A stretch of 64,000 nt of DNA, taken from positions 372,001-436,000 of the forward strand of contig NZ_LT821227.1 in NCBI RefSeq assembly GCF_900169485.1, read 5' to 3'. The stretch is from Phoenicibacter congonensis (GTDB lineage: Bacteria; Actinomycetota; Coriobacteriia; Coriobacteriales; Eggerthellaceae). Within the stretch, counting starts at the first letter, position 1; every line of letters begins with the position of its first letter. A program made the translations under genes and the position numbers. A model generated the notes under the pieces. That model did no database searches and had not been told where the DNA came from. It saw only the letters and a list, made by a program, of their open reading frames with translations. Below are positions 28,747 through 37,462 of the stretch, one piece after another.

Positions 28747-28839
28747 TTAGCATTTTTTGATTCAAAGTTGTTCAACATCGGGAAACGCCCGTGTTGATAG
28801 TACCTTAATAGATTTTTGATTTGAAAGGAGATGAGCAGC

Positions 28840-29316
28840 ATGGCAATCATTGAAGGCAAAAAGCTTATCATTGTTGGCGACCGTGACGGTGTCCCTGGTC
28901 CAGCCATCGAAGAGTGTGCCAAGAGCGCCGGCGCTGACGAAATTCTGTTCTCCTCTACGGAGTGCTTTGTTTGAACCAGCGCAGGTGCAATGGACCTCGA
29001 AAACCAGAAACGTGTACTCGAGTTAACAGAGGCTAACGGCGCGGAGAACATTCTTGTTCTTCTTGGCGCAGCAGAAGGTGAAGCTTCTGGCTTAGCTGCA
29101 GAGACAGTTACAGCTGGTGACCCTACTTATGCAGGTCCATTGACTGGAGTCCAGTTGGGACTCACGGTTTATCACATTTGCGAACCTGAGATTAAAGCTG
29201 AAATCGATCCTGATGTTTGGGATGAGCAGGTTAGCATGATGGAGATGGTGCTTGATGTGGACGACATCCACAATGAGATGGAGAATATCCGCAAAGAGTA
29301 CTGCAAATATCTCTAA
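28840..29316 (+). CDS. grdA: Glycine reductase selenoprotein A
   Basis: A 158-residue selenoprotein carrier. The TGA at 28972-28974 is codon 45 and lies in [15 protein letters not shown], the conserved redox motif, so it encodes selenocysteine. The protein forms a carboxymethyl-selenoether from glycine and passes it to component C. ATG at 28840 sits nine bases after AAAGGAG; the in-frame ATG at 28831 directly abuts that site and is unlikely. Without recoding only the C-terminal 108 residues would be annotated. Confidence 0.96.
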
Positions 29317-29337
29317 AGCACTTTTAAAAAATCTTAG

Positions 29338-29378
29338 GCGAGGCGTAAAGATTCTCTCTATCTTGCCTCGCCTTTTTT
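29338..29378 (+). terminator. Terminator between grdA and grdC
   Basis: GGCGAGGC (29338) and GCCTCGCC (29365) pair exactly and are followed by six T. It separates the riboswitch-led unit from grdCD, which therefore need their own promoter or read-through. Confidence 0.88.
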
Positions 29379-29512
29379 ATTAGAGAGCGCGATTTAAAAG
29401 GCAGCTGAGCTATTTTTACTAATAGCTTTTCTAAAATCGGCGGAATCTGGGCTGCTTGTATGTTGTAAAAGATATTTGTAAGAATAGATTTTTAAAGAAC
29501 GGAGTTAAATAG

Positions 29513-31048
29513 ATGAAACCCGTAATTAAAGGCGCTGGCTATGTGCTGGTACACACACCAGACATGGTCATGCAAAATGGTACAACACAGACTACTGAGA
29601 AAATCGTTAACCCTGACTCAGAGTATCTGAAAGAGTGCCCTAAGCACATTCGTTCATACGAGGAATGTGTTTCATATTGGCCAAACCAAGTCTACATTGG
29701 AAACGCTCATCCAGATGACCTTCGTGGCGTAGAGTTCCCATACTATGACAAGAAATTCGAAGGTGCTGAGCGCTATGGCAAATATGGCGAGATTATGCCT
29801 CAAGACGAATTCCTTCTTCTCGTTCAGGTTTGCGACCAATTTGAGGTTGTAAAGCTCGAGAAAGGTTTTGTTGCTGCAACAAAAGATAAATTTGCTGCCA
29901 ACGAAATCATCGACGAGTCAATCGTTAATGGTGTTGAAGATGGCGTTGAGCTTTCTGAGATTGAAGATCTCGTTGCTAATGACCATGCAGAGCCTCTTTT
30001 CAATGACGGCAAACTTGTTGGTTGCGTAAAACCAGCTCATGACATTGACACAAACCTTTCAAGCCATGTTATGCATGAGAACCTCATGAGCAAAGCTTCT
30101 TCAGTTCTTGCTCTTCTTTATGCAGTTCGCAATGCTGGCATTTCAAAGGACGAAGTTGAGTATGTAATCGACTGTGCTGAGGAAGCTTGCGGCGACATGA
30201 ACCAACGTGGTGGTGGCAACTTTGCTAAAGCTGCTGCTGAGGTTGCTGGCCTTTCAAACGCTTCTGGTTCAGACACTCGTGGCTTCTGCGCTGCACCTTG
30301 CCACTCAATCATCAATGCTGCTTCTCTCGTTGCTGCTGGCACCTATAAGACTGTTGTTGTTACATCAGGTGGATGCACTGCTAAACTTGGTATGAACGGC
30401 AAAAACCATGTAGAGAAGGGCATGCCAGTTCTCGAGGATTGCCTCGGTGGCTTCGCTGTTGTCCTCACCCAAAATGACGGCGTTAACCCAATCATCAACC
30501 TTGATGTTTGCGGACGTCACACAGTAGGAACTGGATCAGCTCCTCAGGCTGTTATTACATCACTCGTTAAGGCTCCTCTTGAGAAGGTTGGCCTCAAGAT
30601 TACTGATGTTGACAAATATTCTCCAGAAATGCAGAACCCAGACATTACAAAACCTGCTGGCGCTGGTGACGTTCCAGAGGCTAACTACAAGATGATTGGT
30701 GCTCTCGCTGCTAAGGGTGGAGAGATGACACCAAAAGATCTTCCAAACTTCATTGTTGAGCATGGTCTTACTGGTTGGGCACCAACTCAAGGACATATTC
30801 CTTCAGGTGTTCCATACATCGGATTTGCTCGCGAAGACCTCATGAGCGGCAAAATTAAGAACGCTATGATCATCGGCAAAGGCTCTTTGTTCTTGGGTCG
30901 TATGACTAACCTCTTCGACGGCGTTTCATTCTTGATCGAGCCAAATACAGGCGAGGAAGAGACTTCAGGCGCAGTCACACAAGAAGAAGTCAATGTTCTT
31001 GTTGGCAAAGCAATGAAGGAATTTGCAGACTCACTTTCAGCAGAATAA
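29513..31048 (+). CDS. grdC: Glycine reductase component C, subunit beta
   Basis: A 511-residue subunit of component C, which turns the carboxymethyl group on selenoprotein A into acetyl phosphate, conserving energy. It has a thiolase/FabH-like fold. The N-terminal VIKGAGYVLVHTPDMVMQNGTTQ and a central active-site-like GFCAAPCHS match the family. It starts the second grd unit after a terminator and lies 31 bp before grdD. Confidence 0.95.
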   Translation: MKPVIKGAGYVLVHTPDMVMQNGTTQTTEKIVNPDSEYLKECPKHIRSYEECVSYWPNQVYIGNAHPDDLRGVEFPYYDKKFEGAERYGKYGEIMPQDEFLLLVQVCDQFEVVKLEKGFVAATKDKFAANEIIDESIVNGVEDGVELSEIEDLVANDHAEPLFNDGKLVGCVKPAHDIDTNLSSHVMHENLMSKASSVLALLYAVRNAGISKDEVEYVIDCAEEACGDMNQRGGGNFAKAAAEVAGLSNASGSDTRGFCAAPCHSIINAASLVAAGTYKTVVVTSGGCTAKLGMNGKNHVEKGMPVLEDCLGGFAVVLTQNDGVNPIINLDVCGRHTVGTGSAPQAVITSLVKAPLEKVGLKITDVDKYSPEMQNPDITKPAGAGDVPEANYKMIGALAAKGGEMTPKDLPNFIVEHGLTGWAPTQGHIPSGVPYIGFAREDLMSGKIKNAMIIGKGSLFLGRMTNLFDGVSFLIEPNTGEEETSGAVTQEEVNVLVGKAMKEFADSLSAE

Positions 31049-31079
31049 GTTAAGCGAAAAGATAAAGGAGTCAAACGAT

Positions 31080-32243
31080 ATGGCAAATTCAGTCGAATCT
31101 ATGATTAAAAAGACCTTCACTGCTGTAGCAGAAGGTTTGCAGGATGGCTCTATCGGCGTCAAGCCAAAAATTGGTATCACAGGCATGGGCAGCGAGCATG
31201 GCGAAGAAAATGCTATGAAGGCAGCTGTAGAGGCAGCTCGCGCAGGTGTTGATGTTTATTACATCGGCAGCCTCGAGCATCCTGAGGTAACAACTGTACA
31301 CGTTGCTGACGACGAAGAGGGTCACAAGAAGATGGAAGAAATGGTAGACGCTGGCGAACTCGATGGCGCAGTTACCATGCACTTCCCTTTTCCTATTGGT
31401 GTTTCAACAGTTGGACGTGCAATCACTCCAGCTAAGGCACACGAGATGTTCCTTGCTACAACAACAGGAACGTCTTCAACAGAGCGTGTTGAGGGAATGG
31501 TTCTTAACGCGATTTATGGCATCATCACTGCAAAGACTTGCGGTGTAGAAAATCCAACAGTTGGCATTGCTAACGTTGATGGTGCTCGTCAAACTGAGAA
31601 GATTTTGAAAGAGCTTCAAGACAACGGTTATGGCATTAAATTTGCCGAAAGCTCACGTGCTGACGGTGGATGCGTAATGCGTGGCAACGACCTTCTTCAG
31701 GCATCTGCTGATGTTATGGTTATGGACTCACTCACTGGCAACCTCATGTGCAAGATTTTCTCTTCTTACACAACCGGCGGAAGCTTTGAGGCTATGGGCT
31801 ATGGCTATGGACCTGGAATTGGCGAGGGTTACAAGAAACTCATTATGATTGTTTCTCGTGCTTCTGGCGCTCCAGTTATTGCTAACGCAATCAAATATGC
31901 TGCACAACTCGTGCGCGGAGGAGTTTTCAAGGTTGCTGAGAAGGAATTCCAAGCAGCTAACAATGCAGGTCTCAAGCGCATCCTCGACGAGCGCAAAGAG
32001 TCTCTCGCAGCTGCTGCAGGAGCCGCTTCTGCAGAGGCTGTTACTGCACCTCCAGCAGAGCCAACAACTTCTCAAATCCCTGGCATCGAAGTCATGGACT
32101 TGGAAGATGCACAGCACTCACTCTGGAAAGAGGGAATTTACGCAGAATCTGGCATGGGTTGCACTGGTCCTATCATCAAGGTCAACGATGCAAAGCTCGA
32201 AGCTGCAAAAGAAATCCTCAAGAAGGGCGGCTACATTCAGTAG
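31080..32243 (+). CDS. grdD: Glycine reductase component C, subunit alpha
   Basis: A 387-residue partner of GrdC, related to PlsX/phosphate acyltransferase-like proteins and responsible for the acyl-transfer to phosphate. The start ATG lies nine bases after AAAGGAG. Typical motifs are KIGITGMGSEHGEEN, the Gly-rich MGYGYGPGIGEGYKKL and the C-terminal ESGMGCTGPIIKVN. It ends at a strong terminator, closing the glycine reductase locus. Confidence 0.95.
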   Translation: MANSVESMIKKTFTAVAEGLQDGSIGVKPKIGITGMGSEHGEENAMKAAVEAARAGVDVYYIGSLEHPEVTTVHVADDEEGHKKMEEMVDAGELDGAVTMHFPFPIGVSTVGRAITPAKAHEMFLATTTGTSSTERVEGMVLNAIYGIITAKTCGVENPTVGIANVDGARQTEKILKELQDNGYGIKFAESSRADGGCVMRGNDLLQASADVMVMDSLTGNLMCKIFSSYTTGGSFEAMGYGYGPGIGEGYKKLIMIVSRASGAPVIANAIKYAAQLVRGGVFKVAEKEFQAANNAGLKRILDERKESLAAAAGAASAEAVTAPPAEPTTSQIPGIEVMDLEDAQHSLWKEGIYAESGMGCTGPIIKVNDAKLEAAKEILKKGGYIQ

Positions 32244-32269
32244 TTTTGTTCACCAAATTGGTGATTATG

Positions 32270-32298
32270 AAAGGCTGGGATTCGTCCCAGCCTTTTTA
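32270..32298 (+). terminator. Terminator after grdD
   Basis: AAAGGCTGGG pairs with CCCAGCCTTT around ATTCGT and is followed by a T run. Confidence 0.9.
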
Positions 32299-32358
32299 TT
32301 ATGCATACAATTTCTTCTTGAAAGGCCTGATATCTATTGGATGTTTTTGTTTTAAAAC

Positions 32359-32415
32359 ATGTCAGACGTCATTTTCTTTCAGGCGATTTCATTTTTTTTA
32401 AACTATGTCAGACTT
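32359..32415. repeat. Two more copies of the AAGTCTGACAT-type repeat
   Basis: ATGTCAGAC at 32359-32367 and ATGTCAGACTT at 32405-32415 are inverted copies of the 11-bp unit found in six copies at 2674-2884. They again lie just past the 3' end of an operon, in AT-rich sequence. Confidence 0.6.
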
Positions 32416-32569
32416 CATTTTTTGCCAACTCTTTATCTTTAGAACTTAGTTGCGCTTAAATTCTGAAGCAGTTTTTAAATTTCCAAAACATGATAGACAC
32501 GTTGATTTTGCTTGAATTGAGTAATTGGGGTGTAAACTTGGAATTAAAAGACGACAAGAGGAGTTGATC

Positions 32570-33316
32570 ATGGAGTCAGAAGAACAGATTCAGCTTTTAA
32601 GAGATTGGGTTTCAGATTGCACGCCTGGTGGCATGGTTTTTTTTGGAGGTGCGGGCGTATCAACAGAAAGCGGAATTCCGGACTTTCGCAGCCAGGATGG
32701 CATCTACAATCAGAAATATCCTTATCCTCCCGAAGTAATTGTTTCGCACACTTTCTTTTGGAATCACACGAGGGACTTTTACGATTTCTATTTTGACAAA
32801 ATGATTTTTGGCGATGCAAAGCCAAACGCAGCCCACGAAAAGCTTGCAGAACTAGAGAGCGACGGAAAATTACGAGCAATAGTTACTCAAAACATAGATG
32901 GACTTCATCAGGCAGCAGGTTCGAAAAATGTTCTAGAGCTTCACGGTTCTGTCCATAATAATTACTGCACGCAGTGCAATGCCTATTATTCACTAGCTGA
33001 AATTTCTGATGCAAGAGGCTGCTCTCCAGATGGAATTCCTCATTGCCCCAAGTGCGGCGGAATCATAAAACCCGATGTTGTTCTTTATGAAGAACCTCTC
33101 AATACGAGCATCACCACTCAAGCTATTGATGCTATTTCAAAAGCCGATCTTCTTGTGATCGCCGGCACATCTCTAGTAGTTTACCCTGCGGCCGGAATGA
33201 TTGACTATTTCCACGGTAAGCATCTCGTCATTATTAACCTTTCCCCAACAAAAGCCGACCATAATGCCGATTTGTGCATTTGTGAAAAAGTTGGAAAAGT
33301 GTTTAAGGGTCTCTAA
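32570..33316 (+). CDS. NAD-dependent protein deacylase (sirtuin)
   Basis: A 248-residue SIR2 family enzyme that removes acyl groups from lysines using NAD. Visible motifs are GAGVSTESGIPDFRS (NAD site), TQNIDGLH, the catalytic His in LHGSV, a zinc ribbon CTQC...CPKC, and GTSLVVYPA. ATG at 32570 follows GAGGAG by seven bases. The gene stands alone. Confidence 0.93.
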   Translation: MESEEQIQLLRDWVSDCTPGGMVFFGGAGVSTESGIPDFRSQDGIYNQKYPYPPEVIVSHTFFWNHTRDFYDFYFDKMIFGDAKPNAAHEKLAELESDGKLRAIVTQNIDGLHQAAGSKNVLELHGSVHNNYCTQCNAYYSLAEISDARGCSPDGIPHCPKCGGIIKPDVVLYEEPLNTSITTQAIDAISKADLLVIAGTSLVVYPAAGMIDYFHGKHLVIINLSPTKADHNADLCICEKVGKVFKGL

Positions 33317-33584
33317 AGTGCGTATTGATGCTCTTTTAAGTAAGAATCTCAGTTAATCTCTTACGCAAAGCTCATTCGAGAGATTGCTGTAGCCGATAGG
33401 AAATTAACTTTGCCTGGCAATTCGTTGCACCTCGAACGTTTCAAATTTCTAAGACATTTCGAAAACGCATTTTGAAAGCACGTTATAGTTCTGCTTTTTT
33501 TAAAGGACAGATTAGTTTTTCTAAATCTGCGCGTCTGTGCCAGTTTATTTTTGATAATAATTCACTTGCAGTTATTAGACTGTG

Positions 33585-33760
33585 CAATTCGTGCGAAAAT
33601 CGAGCGAACGATGGTGAGCGTACTTCGCTATGTGACCCTGAGTGAGTGGAGACTTGCAACTAAATTGTGTAAAACTAGCAGGCTTCCCAATCGTTAGCGA
33701 AAGCATGACTGAGTGAGGAGATTCTTTTGAAACGCCGAGGAGCTGTACTTCGCACTGCCC
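33585..33760. repeat. 176-bp direct repeat, copy A
   Basis: A non-coding unit with a second copy (33819-33994) of exactly the same length, with about 10 mismatches and no indels, offset by 234 bp. It contains internal related pieces such as GAGTGAGTGGAG and GAGTGAGGAG, and TACTTCGC twice. There is no open frame conserved between copies. It may be a small structured RNA or a dispersed intergenic element. Confidence 0.8.
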
Positions 33761-33818
33761 AAAAGTTTAAGGGCAAAGGAGGGGAATGTACAGCGTTTCT
33801 GGAGAGTTAATTTTGAGT

Positions 33819-33994
33819 CAATTCGTGCGAAAATCGACCGAACGATGGTGAGCGTACTTCGCTACGTGACACTGAGTGAGTGGAGATTTGCAAGTAAATT
33901 GTGTAATACTAGCAGGTTTCCCAATCGTTAGCGAAAGCATGACTGAGTAAGGAGATTCTTTCGAAACGCCGAGGAGCTGTGCTTCGCACTGCCC
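33819..33994. repeat. 176-bp direct repeat, copy B
   Basis: The second copy of the unit at 33585-33760, about 94 percent identical by eye. It ends 87 bp before the 3' side of tRNA-Gln. The stretch between the copies (33761-33818) is not duplicated. Confidence 0.8.
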
Positions 33995-34080
33995 GAGGTG
34001 TTGCAGAAAGAAGATGCCACTCAGGCTTGCTTGCAGCGTCAAGTGGTGTGTTTTTCGGTAGAAAAACGCAACTTAGATGG

Positions 34081-34151
34081 CTGGGGTGGAAGGAGTCGAA
34101 CCCTCACATACGGTACCAGAAACCGCTGTCCTGCCATTAGACGACACCCCA
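34081..34151 (-). tRNA. tRNA-Gln (anticodon CTG)
   Basis: Acceptor arms TGGGGTG and CACCCCA are complementary. The anticodon loop TTCTGGT gives CTG, and the T arm has GGGTTCGACTCC. CCA is not encoded. Confidence 0.94.
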
Positions 34152-34204
34152 ATGCGAGGTATTATTATAAACGAAAATTATCATTTGAATCAAAGGTTGC
34201 GTCA

Positions 34205-35368
34205 TTGCCATTTCCCCTGAGAAAAATTGTTGTCACAGGTGGTTGCGGATTCCTGGGCTCGAATTTTGTTAATTATTTAGCGCATAATCAGCCTGATGTA
34301 GAGGTTACTGTTTTAGATTCTCTTACCTATGCAGGAAATCTAGCAAACATAAAAGGGCTGGGGAGGACTGGAATCGAGTTTGTTCAAGGAAACGTTTGCG
34401 ATTTTAATCTTTTGGACGAGGTTGTCAAAGGCAAAGATGCGGTCGTGCATTTTGCTGCAGAGACACACATTGACAATTCGATTTTAAATCCATCTCCTTT
34501 TATCCAGTCGAACATTATGGGCACATTTTGTGTGCTAGAGGCTTGCCGGAAGCACGATGTTTATCTTCACCACATATCTACTGATGAAGTTTTTGGTGAT
34601 TTGGGGATTAGTTCGCGCACAGAAGTTGATGGGAATTGCGTGCATCAGGATGAGGCTTGCGCGAACCCTAGCTTAAGTTCCAGCGCTGATGACAGTCTTT
34701 CATGTGATGCTGCAGTTAGTGCTAACAATGAAGGTGCATTTGTAGGGTCAACCTTGTCCTCTGGATTGGTGGGCTGCAGGTCATTAAACAGGAATGACAA
34801 AGATTACGGTGATTCAAATTTTAAATTCACAGAACTTTCGCCCTATCGGCCTTCGAGTCCCTATTCTGTATCAAAGGCATCGTCGGATATGCTTGTACGA
34901 GCTTGGATTAGAACATATGGACTTAAGGTCACTATTTCAAATTCATCGAATTGCTATGGTCCACGCCAGCATGTGGAAAAGTTTATACCAAAGCAAATCA
35001 CACGGCTTCTGTCTGGAGTAAAGCCGGTTCTTTATGGCGATGGACTGAATGTGCGCGATTGGATGTTTGCCGATGATCACTCTTCTGCTGTTTGGTCAAT
35101 TTTGACGAAAGGCAGGCCTGGCGAATCCTATTTGATTAGCTCAAATTGTGAAAAAGCGAACTTGAATGTCGTTCAAACTATTCTGCAACAGATGGGTTAC
35201 CCATTAGATTTCTTTGAGAGAGTTGATGACAGGCCGGGTCACGACAGAAGATATGCAAGCGACTCTTCAAAACTTCGTCATGATACAGGATGGAAGCCAG
35301 TTTATGACAATTTTGAAGAAGGAATAAAAGAAACTATCGAGTGGTATAAAAACAACTTCTCTCAATAG
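34205..35368 (+). CDS. dTDP-glucose 4,6-dehydratase-like protein
   Basis: A 387-residue extended SDR that matches RmlB. The NAD motif is TGGCGFLGS, then DSLTYAGNL, STDEVFGDL and the catalytic YSVSKASSD, followed by NCYGPRQHVEKFIPK. RmlB makes dTDP-4-keto-6-deoxyglucose for surface sugars. It differs from the family by an insertion of about 75 Ser/Asp/Cys-rich residues (around 135-212) between STDEVFGDL and the FTELSPY segment. The start is set at TTG 34205, eight bases after AAAGG; upstream in-frame sequence is the tRNA gene. rmlA, rmlC and rmlD are not adjacent, so the exact sugar is uncertain. Confidence 0.82.
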   Translation: MPFPLRKIVVTGGCGFLGSNFVNYLAHNQPDVEVTVLDSLTYAGNLANIKGLGRTGIEFVQGNVCDFNLLDEVVKGKDAVVHFAAETHIDNSILNPSPFIQSNIMGTFCVLEACRKHDVYLHHISTDEVFGDLGISSRTEVDGNCVHQDEACANPSLSSSADDSLSCDAAVSANNEGAFVGSTLSSGLVGCRSLNRNDKDYGDSNFKFTELSPYRPSSPYSVSKASSDMLVRAWIRTYGLKVTISNSSNCYGPRQHVEKFIPKQITRLLSGVKPVLYGDGLNVRDWMFADDHSSAVWSILTKGRPGESYLISSNCEKANLNVVQTILQQMGYPLDFFERVDDRPGHDRRYASDSSKLRHDTGWKPVYDNFEEGIKETIEWYKNNFSQ

Positions 35369-35473
35369 CTTGTTCTGCCGTTTAATTGGTTTTTTGGAGC
35401 TTCTTTTTGTCCTGCAAGCGCGCTGCCTTTTAAAATTTCTATTTGCAGAGCTTGTTTTCGTGAAGCAGTGAGA

Positions 35474-36205
35474 TTATTGCACCGGCCAGCCTTTTGTGAG
35501 CGCACAAATTGCAGCAGTCTTTGATGGATTGGCGTTGTTTACAAGAAGAAATTGCGCACCCGTTTCTGCTTTTTGGATTGCTGTGTCTAAAAGTTCGTCA
35601 ATGTGAGCCATTTTTTCATAATCAAATATAGCAATGTTGCTTGAAGCGGGTTGATAGTCGGCAGCAATAATTTCGCTTTCCCCAAAATTCGACTTATCGA
35701 ATATCAAAGTCTTAGCCGACACCTTTCTCAGTCCAATCAATGCGCATTTTAGCTCTGTTTCGTTTGTAAACCCATGTAGCAAGTATCCATCTACAGGTTT
35801 CCCTGCGAACAGTTTAGCAATGAATTTATATTCGTCACAATGCTCATTAAGAGAATTTTTGTTGTTGTGATCCAGTGGTAACTTGCTAGGAAAAACTCGC
35901 ACGAGTGGGTGCTGAACTCTCATGTTCTGTGTCATTTCAATGCTAATGTTTGAGAGATGCTCTGCTTCTTTTAGCGCATTCATTTTTCGTAATGCGCTAG
36001 GGCAAAAGTCAATCACATTTGTAACTACGCATTGAGCACCAGTGTTTATGTCAGCGATAATTGCATCTTGTACTACTTCTGGCTCAATATTTAGAGTCAG
36101 CGCACCGTCAGCATCAAGGTCTAATCCTGCAGAAAGCAGGTCACACCTTGCATTTTCTGCAATTGTGAGTACATCTCGATTGAGTCTAAAATCTAAATCC
36201 GCCAT
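35474..36205 (-). CDS. Protein of unknown function, possible TIM-barrel methyltransferase relative
   Basis: A 243-residue soluble protein. Segments such as INTGAQCVVTNVIDFCPSALRK, GYLLHGFTNETELKCALIGL and FLLVNNANPSKTAAI loosely recall homocysteine S-methyltransferase barrels. The zinc-binding Cys-Cys motif of that family is absent, so that activity is not supported. It is a complete, well-formed frame on the minus strand, diverging from tRNA-Arg. I cannot assign a function. Confidence 0.6.
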   Translation of the reverse strand: MADLDFRLNRDVLTIAENARCDLLSAGLDLDADGALTLNIEPEVVQDAIIADINTGAQCVVTNVIDFCPSALRKMNALKEAEHLSNISIEMTQNMRVQHPLVRVFPSKLPLDHNNKNSLNEHCDEYKFIAKLFAGKPVDGYLLHGFTNETELKCALIGLRKVSAKTLIFDKSNFGESEIIAADYQPASSNIAIFDYEKMAHIDELLDTAIQKAETGAQFLLVNNANPSKTAAICALTKGWPVQ

Positions 36206-36254
36206 GACCTCATTATCTCACACACGAAGCGCTTCATTTATAATAATCACTTGC

Positions 36255-36331
36255 GCCCCTGTAGCTCAATGGATAGAGCACCGCTCTCCTAAAGCGGGTT
36301 TGTGTAGGTTCGATTCCTATCAGGGGCACCA
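36255..36331 (+). tRNA. tRNA-Arg (anticodon CCT)
   Basis: A 77-nt tRNA with acceptor arms GCCCCTG and CAGGGGC, D arm AGCTCAATGGATAGAGC and T loop GGTTCGATTCC. The anticodon loop CTCCTAA gives CCT (AGG codons). The 3' CCA is encoded, unlike in the other two tRNAs here. Confidence 0.95.
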
Positions 36332-36372
36332 GTGGCGAACTGGATGGCGCTACTGCGAATGTAAATTATCGT

Positions 36373-36414
36373 CTTGAAAAATTCATGGCACGAATGCCAC
36401 TAGAATTTTTCAAG
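36373..36414. other. Long hairpin downstream of tRNA-Arg
   Basis: CTTGAAAAATTC (36373) pairs exactly with GAATTTTTCAAG (36403), and inside it TGGCA pairs with TGCCA around CGAA. No T run follows, so it is not a classical terminator. It may be a processed RNA element or a remnant of an insertion next to the tRNA. Confidence 0.6.
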
Positions 36415-36560
36415 CTCAATTTTCATCCGCATTAGAACCATCGATTTCGCCACGAGGGAGCTGTCTCACCACGATAGCTTCGCCTAAACACTCTACGATT
36501 TGTTCGAGACACATTGAGTTTTGAACCAATGCATGTTTTGTTTATTAAAGTCAGGAAAAA

Positions 36561-37448
36561 ATGGAAATAGTTGAATTATTTAAGGCTCTGTTCCTGGGAA
36601 TAGTTGAGGGCGTCACTGAATGGCTGCCAATCTCTAGCACAGGGCACATGATTCTCGTTGATGAATTCATGAAGCTGAATGTAACGCCTGAATTTCTCGA
36701 GCTTTTTTTGGTTGTTATCCAAATCGGGGCAATTATGGCGGTTATTGTAATTTATTTCTCTAAACTCAATCCGTTTTCTTTAAAGAAAACACCACTAGAG
36801 AAAAAATCAACATGGCGTCTTTGGGGGCATGTCGCTGTTTCATGCATTCCAGCCGCTGTAATTGGCATTCTCCTCGACGACTTTTTTAATACCTATTTTT
36901 ACAATGCGTGGACTGTTTCGCTCGCATTGATCATCTATGGCATCATTTTTATTGTCATCGAACGCAAAAACAAGAAGGAAGAGAGTTTCTTTATCAAGCA
37001 TCACACTGGTACAACTAAACTTCGCTTGCATAAAGTAGAGACAGTCGACGAAATGGACTTAAAGACTGCGTTTAAAATTGGCTGCTTTCAGTGCCTTGCC
37101 ATCATTCCAGGAACATCACGTAGTGGTTCGACAATCATTGGCGGCATGCTCACAGGATGTTCTCGCGTTGCGGCAACCGAGTTCACATTTTTTTTGGCAA
37201 TTCCTGTTATGTTCGGCTGGGGTGCATTAAAGACCCTAAAACTGTTTTTAAAAGGTGTAGTTTTAAGTTCCACTGAAATTGGCGTCTTGATTGTCGGGAT
37301 TTTGAGTGCTTTTATTGTTTCTATTATCTCAATTAAGTTCTTGCTGAAATATATTAAGAGCCACGATTTCACCGCTTTTGGCGTCTATCGCATAATCGTT
37401 GGCTTTGTTGTGATTGCCTATTTTGGCGTGAAAATGTTTCTTAGTTAA
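36561..37448 (+). CDS. uppP: Undecaprenyl-diphosphatase
   Basis: A 295-residue membrane enzyme that dephosphorylates undecaprenyl diphosphate to recycle the lipid carrier of cell-wall synthesis. Active-site motifs are visible: LGIVEGVTEWLPISSTGH near the N terminus and PGTSRSGSTI at about residues 190-200. Seven or eight helices are expected. The stop is only 14 bp before pcrA. Loss or excess typically alters bacitracin sensitivity in the family. Confidence 0.95.
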   Translation: MEIVELFKALFLGIVEGVTEWLPISSTGHMILVDEFMKLNVTPEFLELFLVVIQIGAIMAVIVIYFSKLNPFSLKKTPLEKKSTWRLWGHVAVSCIPAAVIGILLDDFFNTYFYNAWTVSLALIIYGIIFIVIERKNKKEESFFIKHHTGTTKLRLHKVETVDEMDLKTAFKIGCFQCLAIIPGTSRSGSTIIGGMLTGCSRVAATEFTFFLAIPVMFGWGALKTLKLFLKGVVLSSTEIGVLIVGILSAFIVSIISIKFLLKYIKSHDFTAFGVYRIIVGFVVIAYFGVKMFLS

Positions 37449-37462
37449 TTTACGGAGTAATT

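Noticed and set aside
33585-33994. Insertion sequence or MITE with terminal inverted repeats
   Set aside because: No terminal inverted repeats or target-site duplications are visible at either copy.
33998-34204. N-terminal extension of the rmlB-like protein
   Set aside because: The open frame runs through the antisense of tRNA-Gln and has no RBS; the SDR fold begins after 34205.
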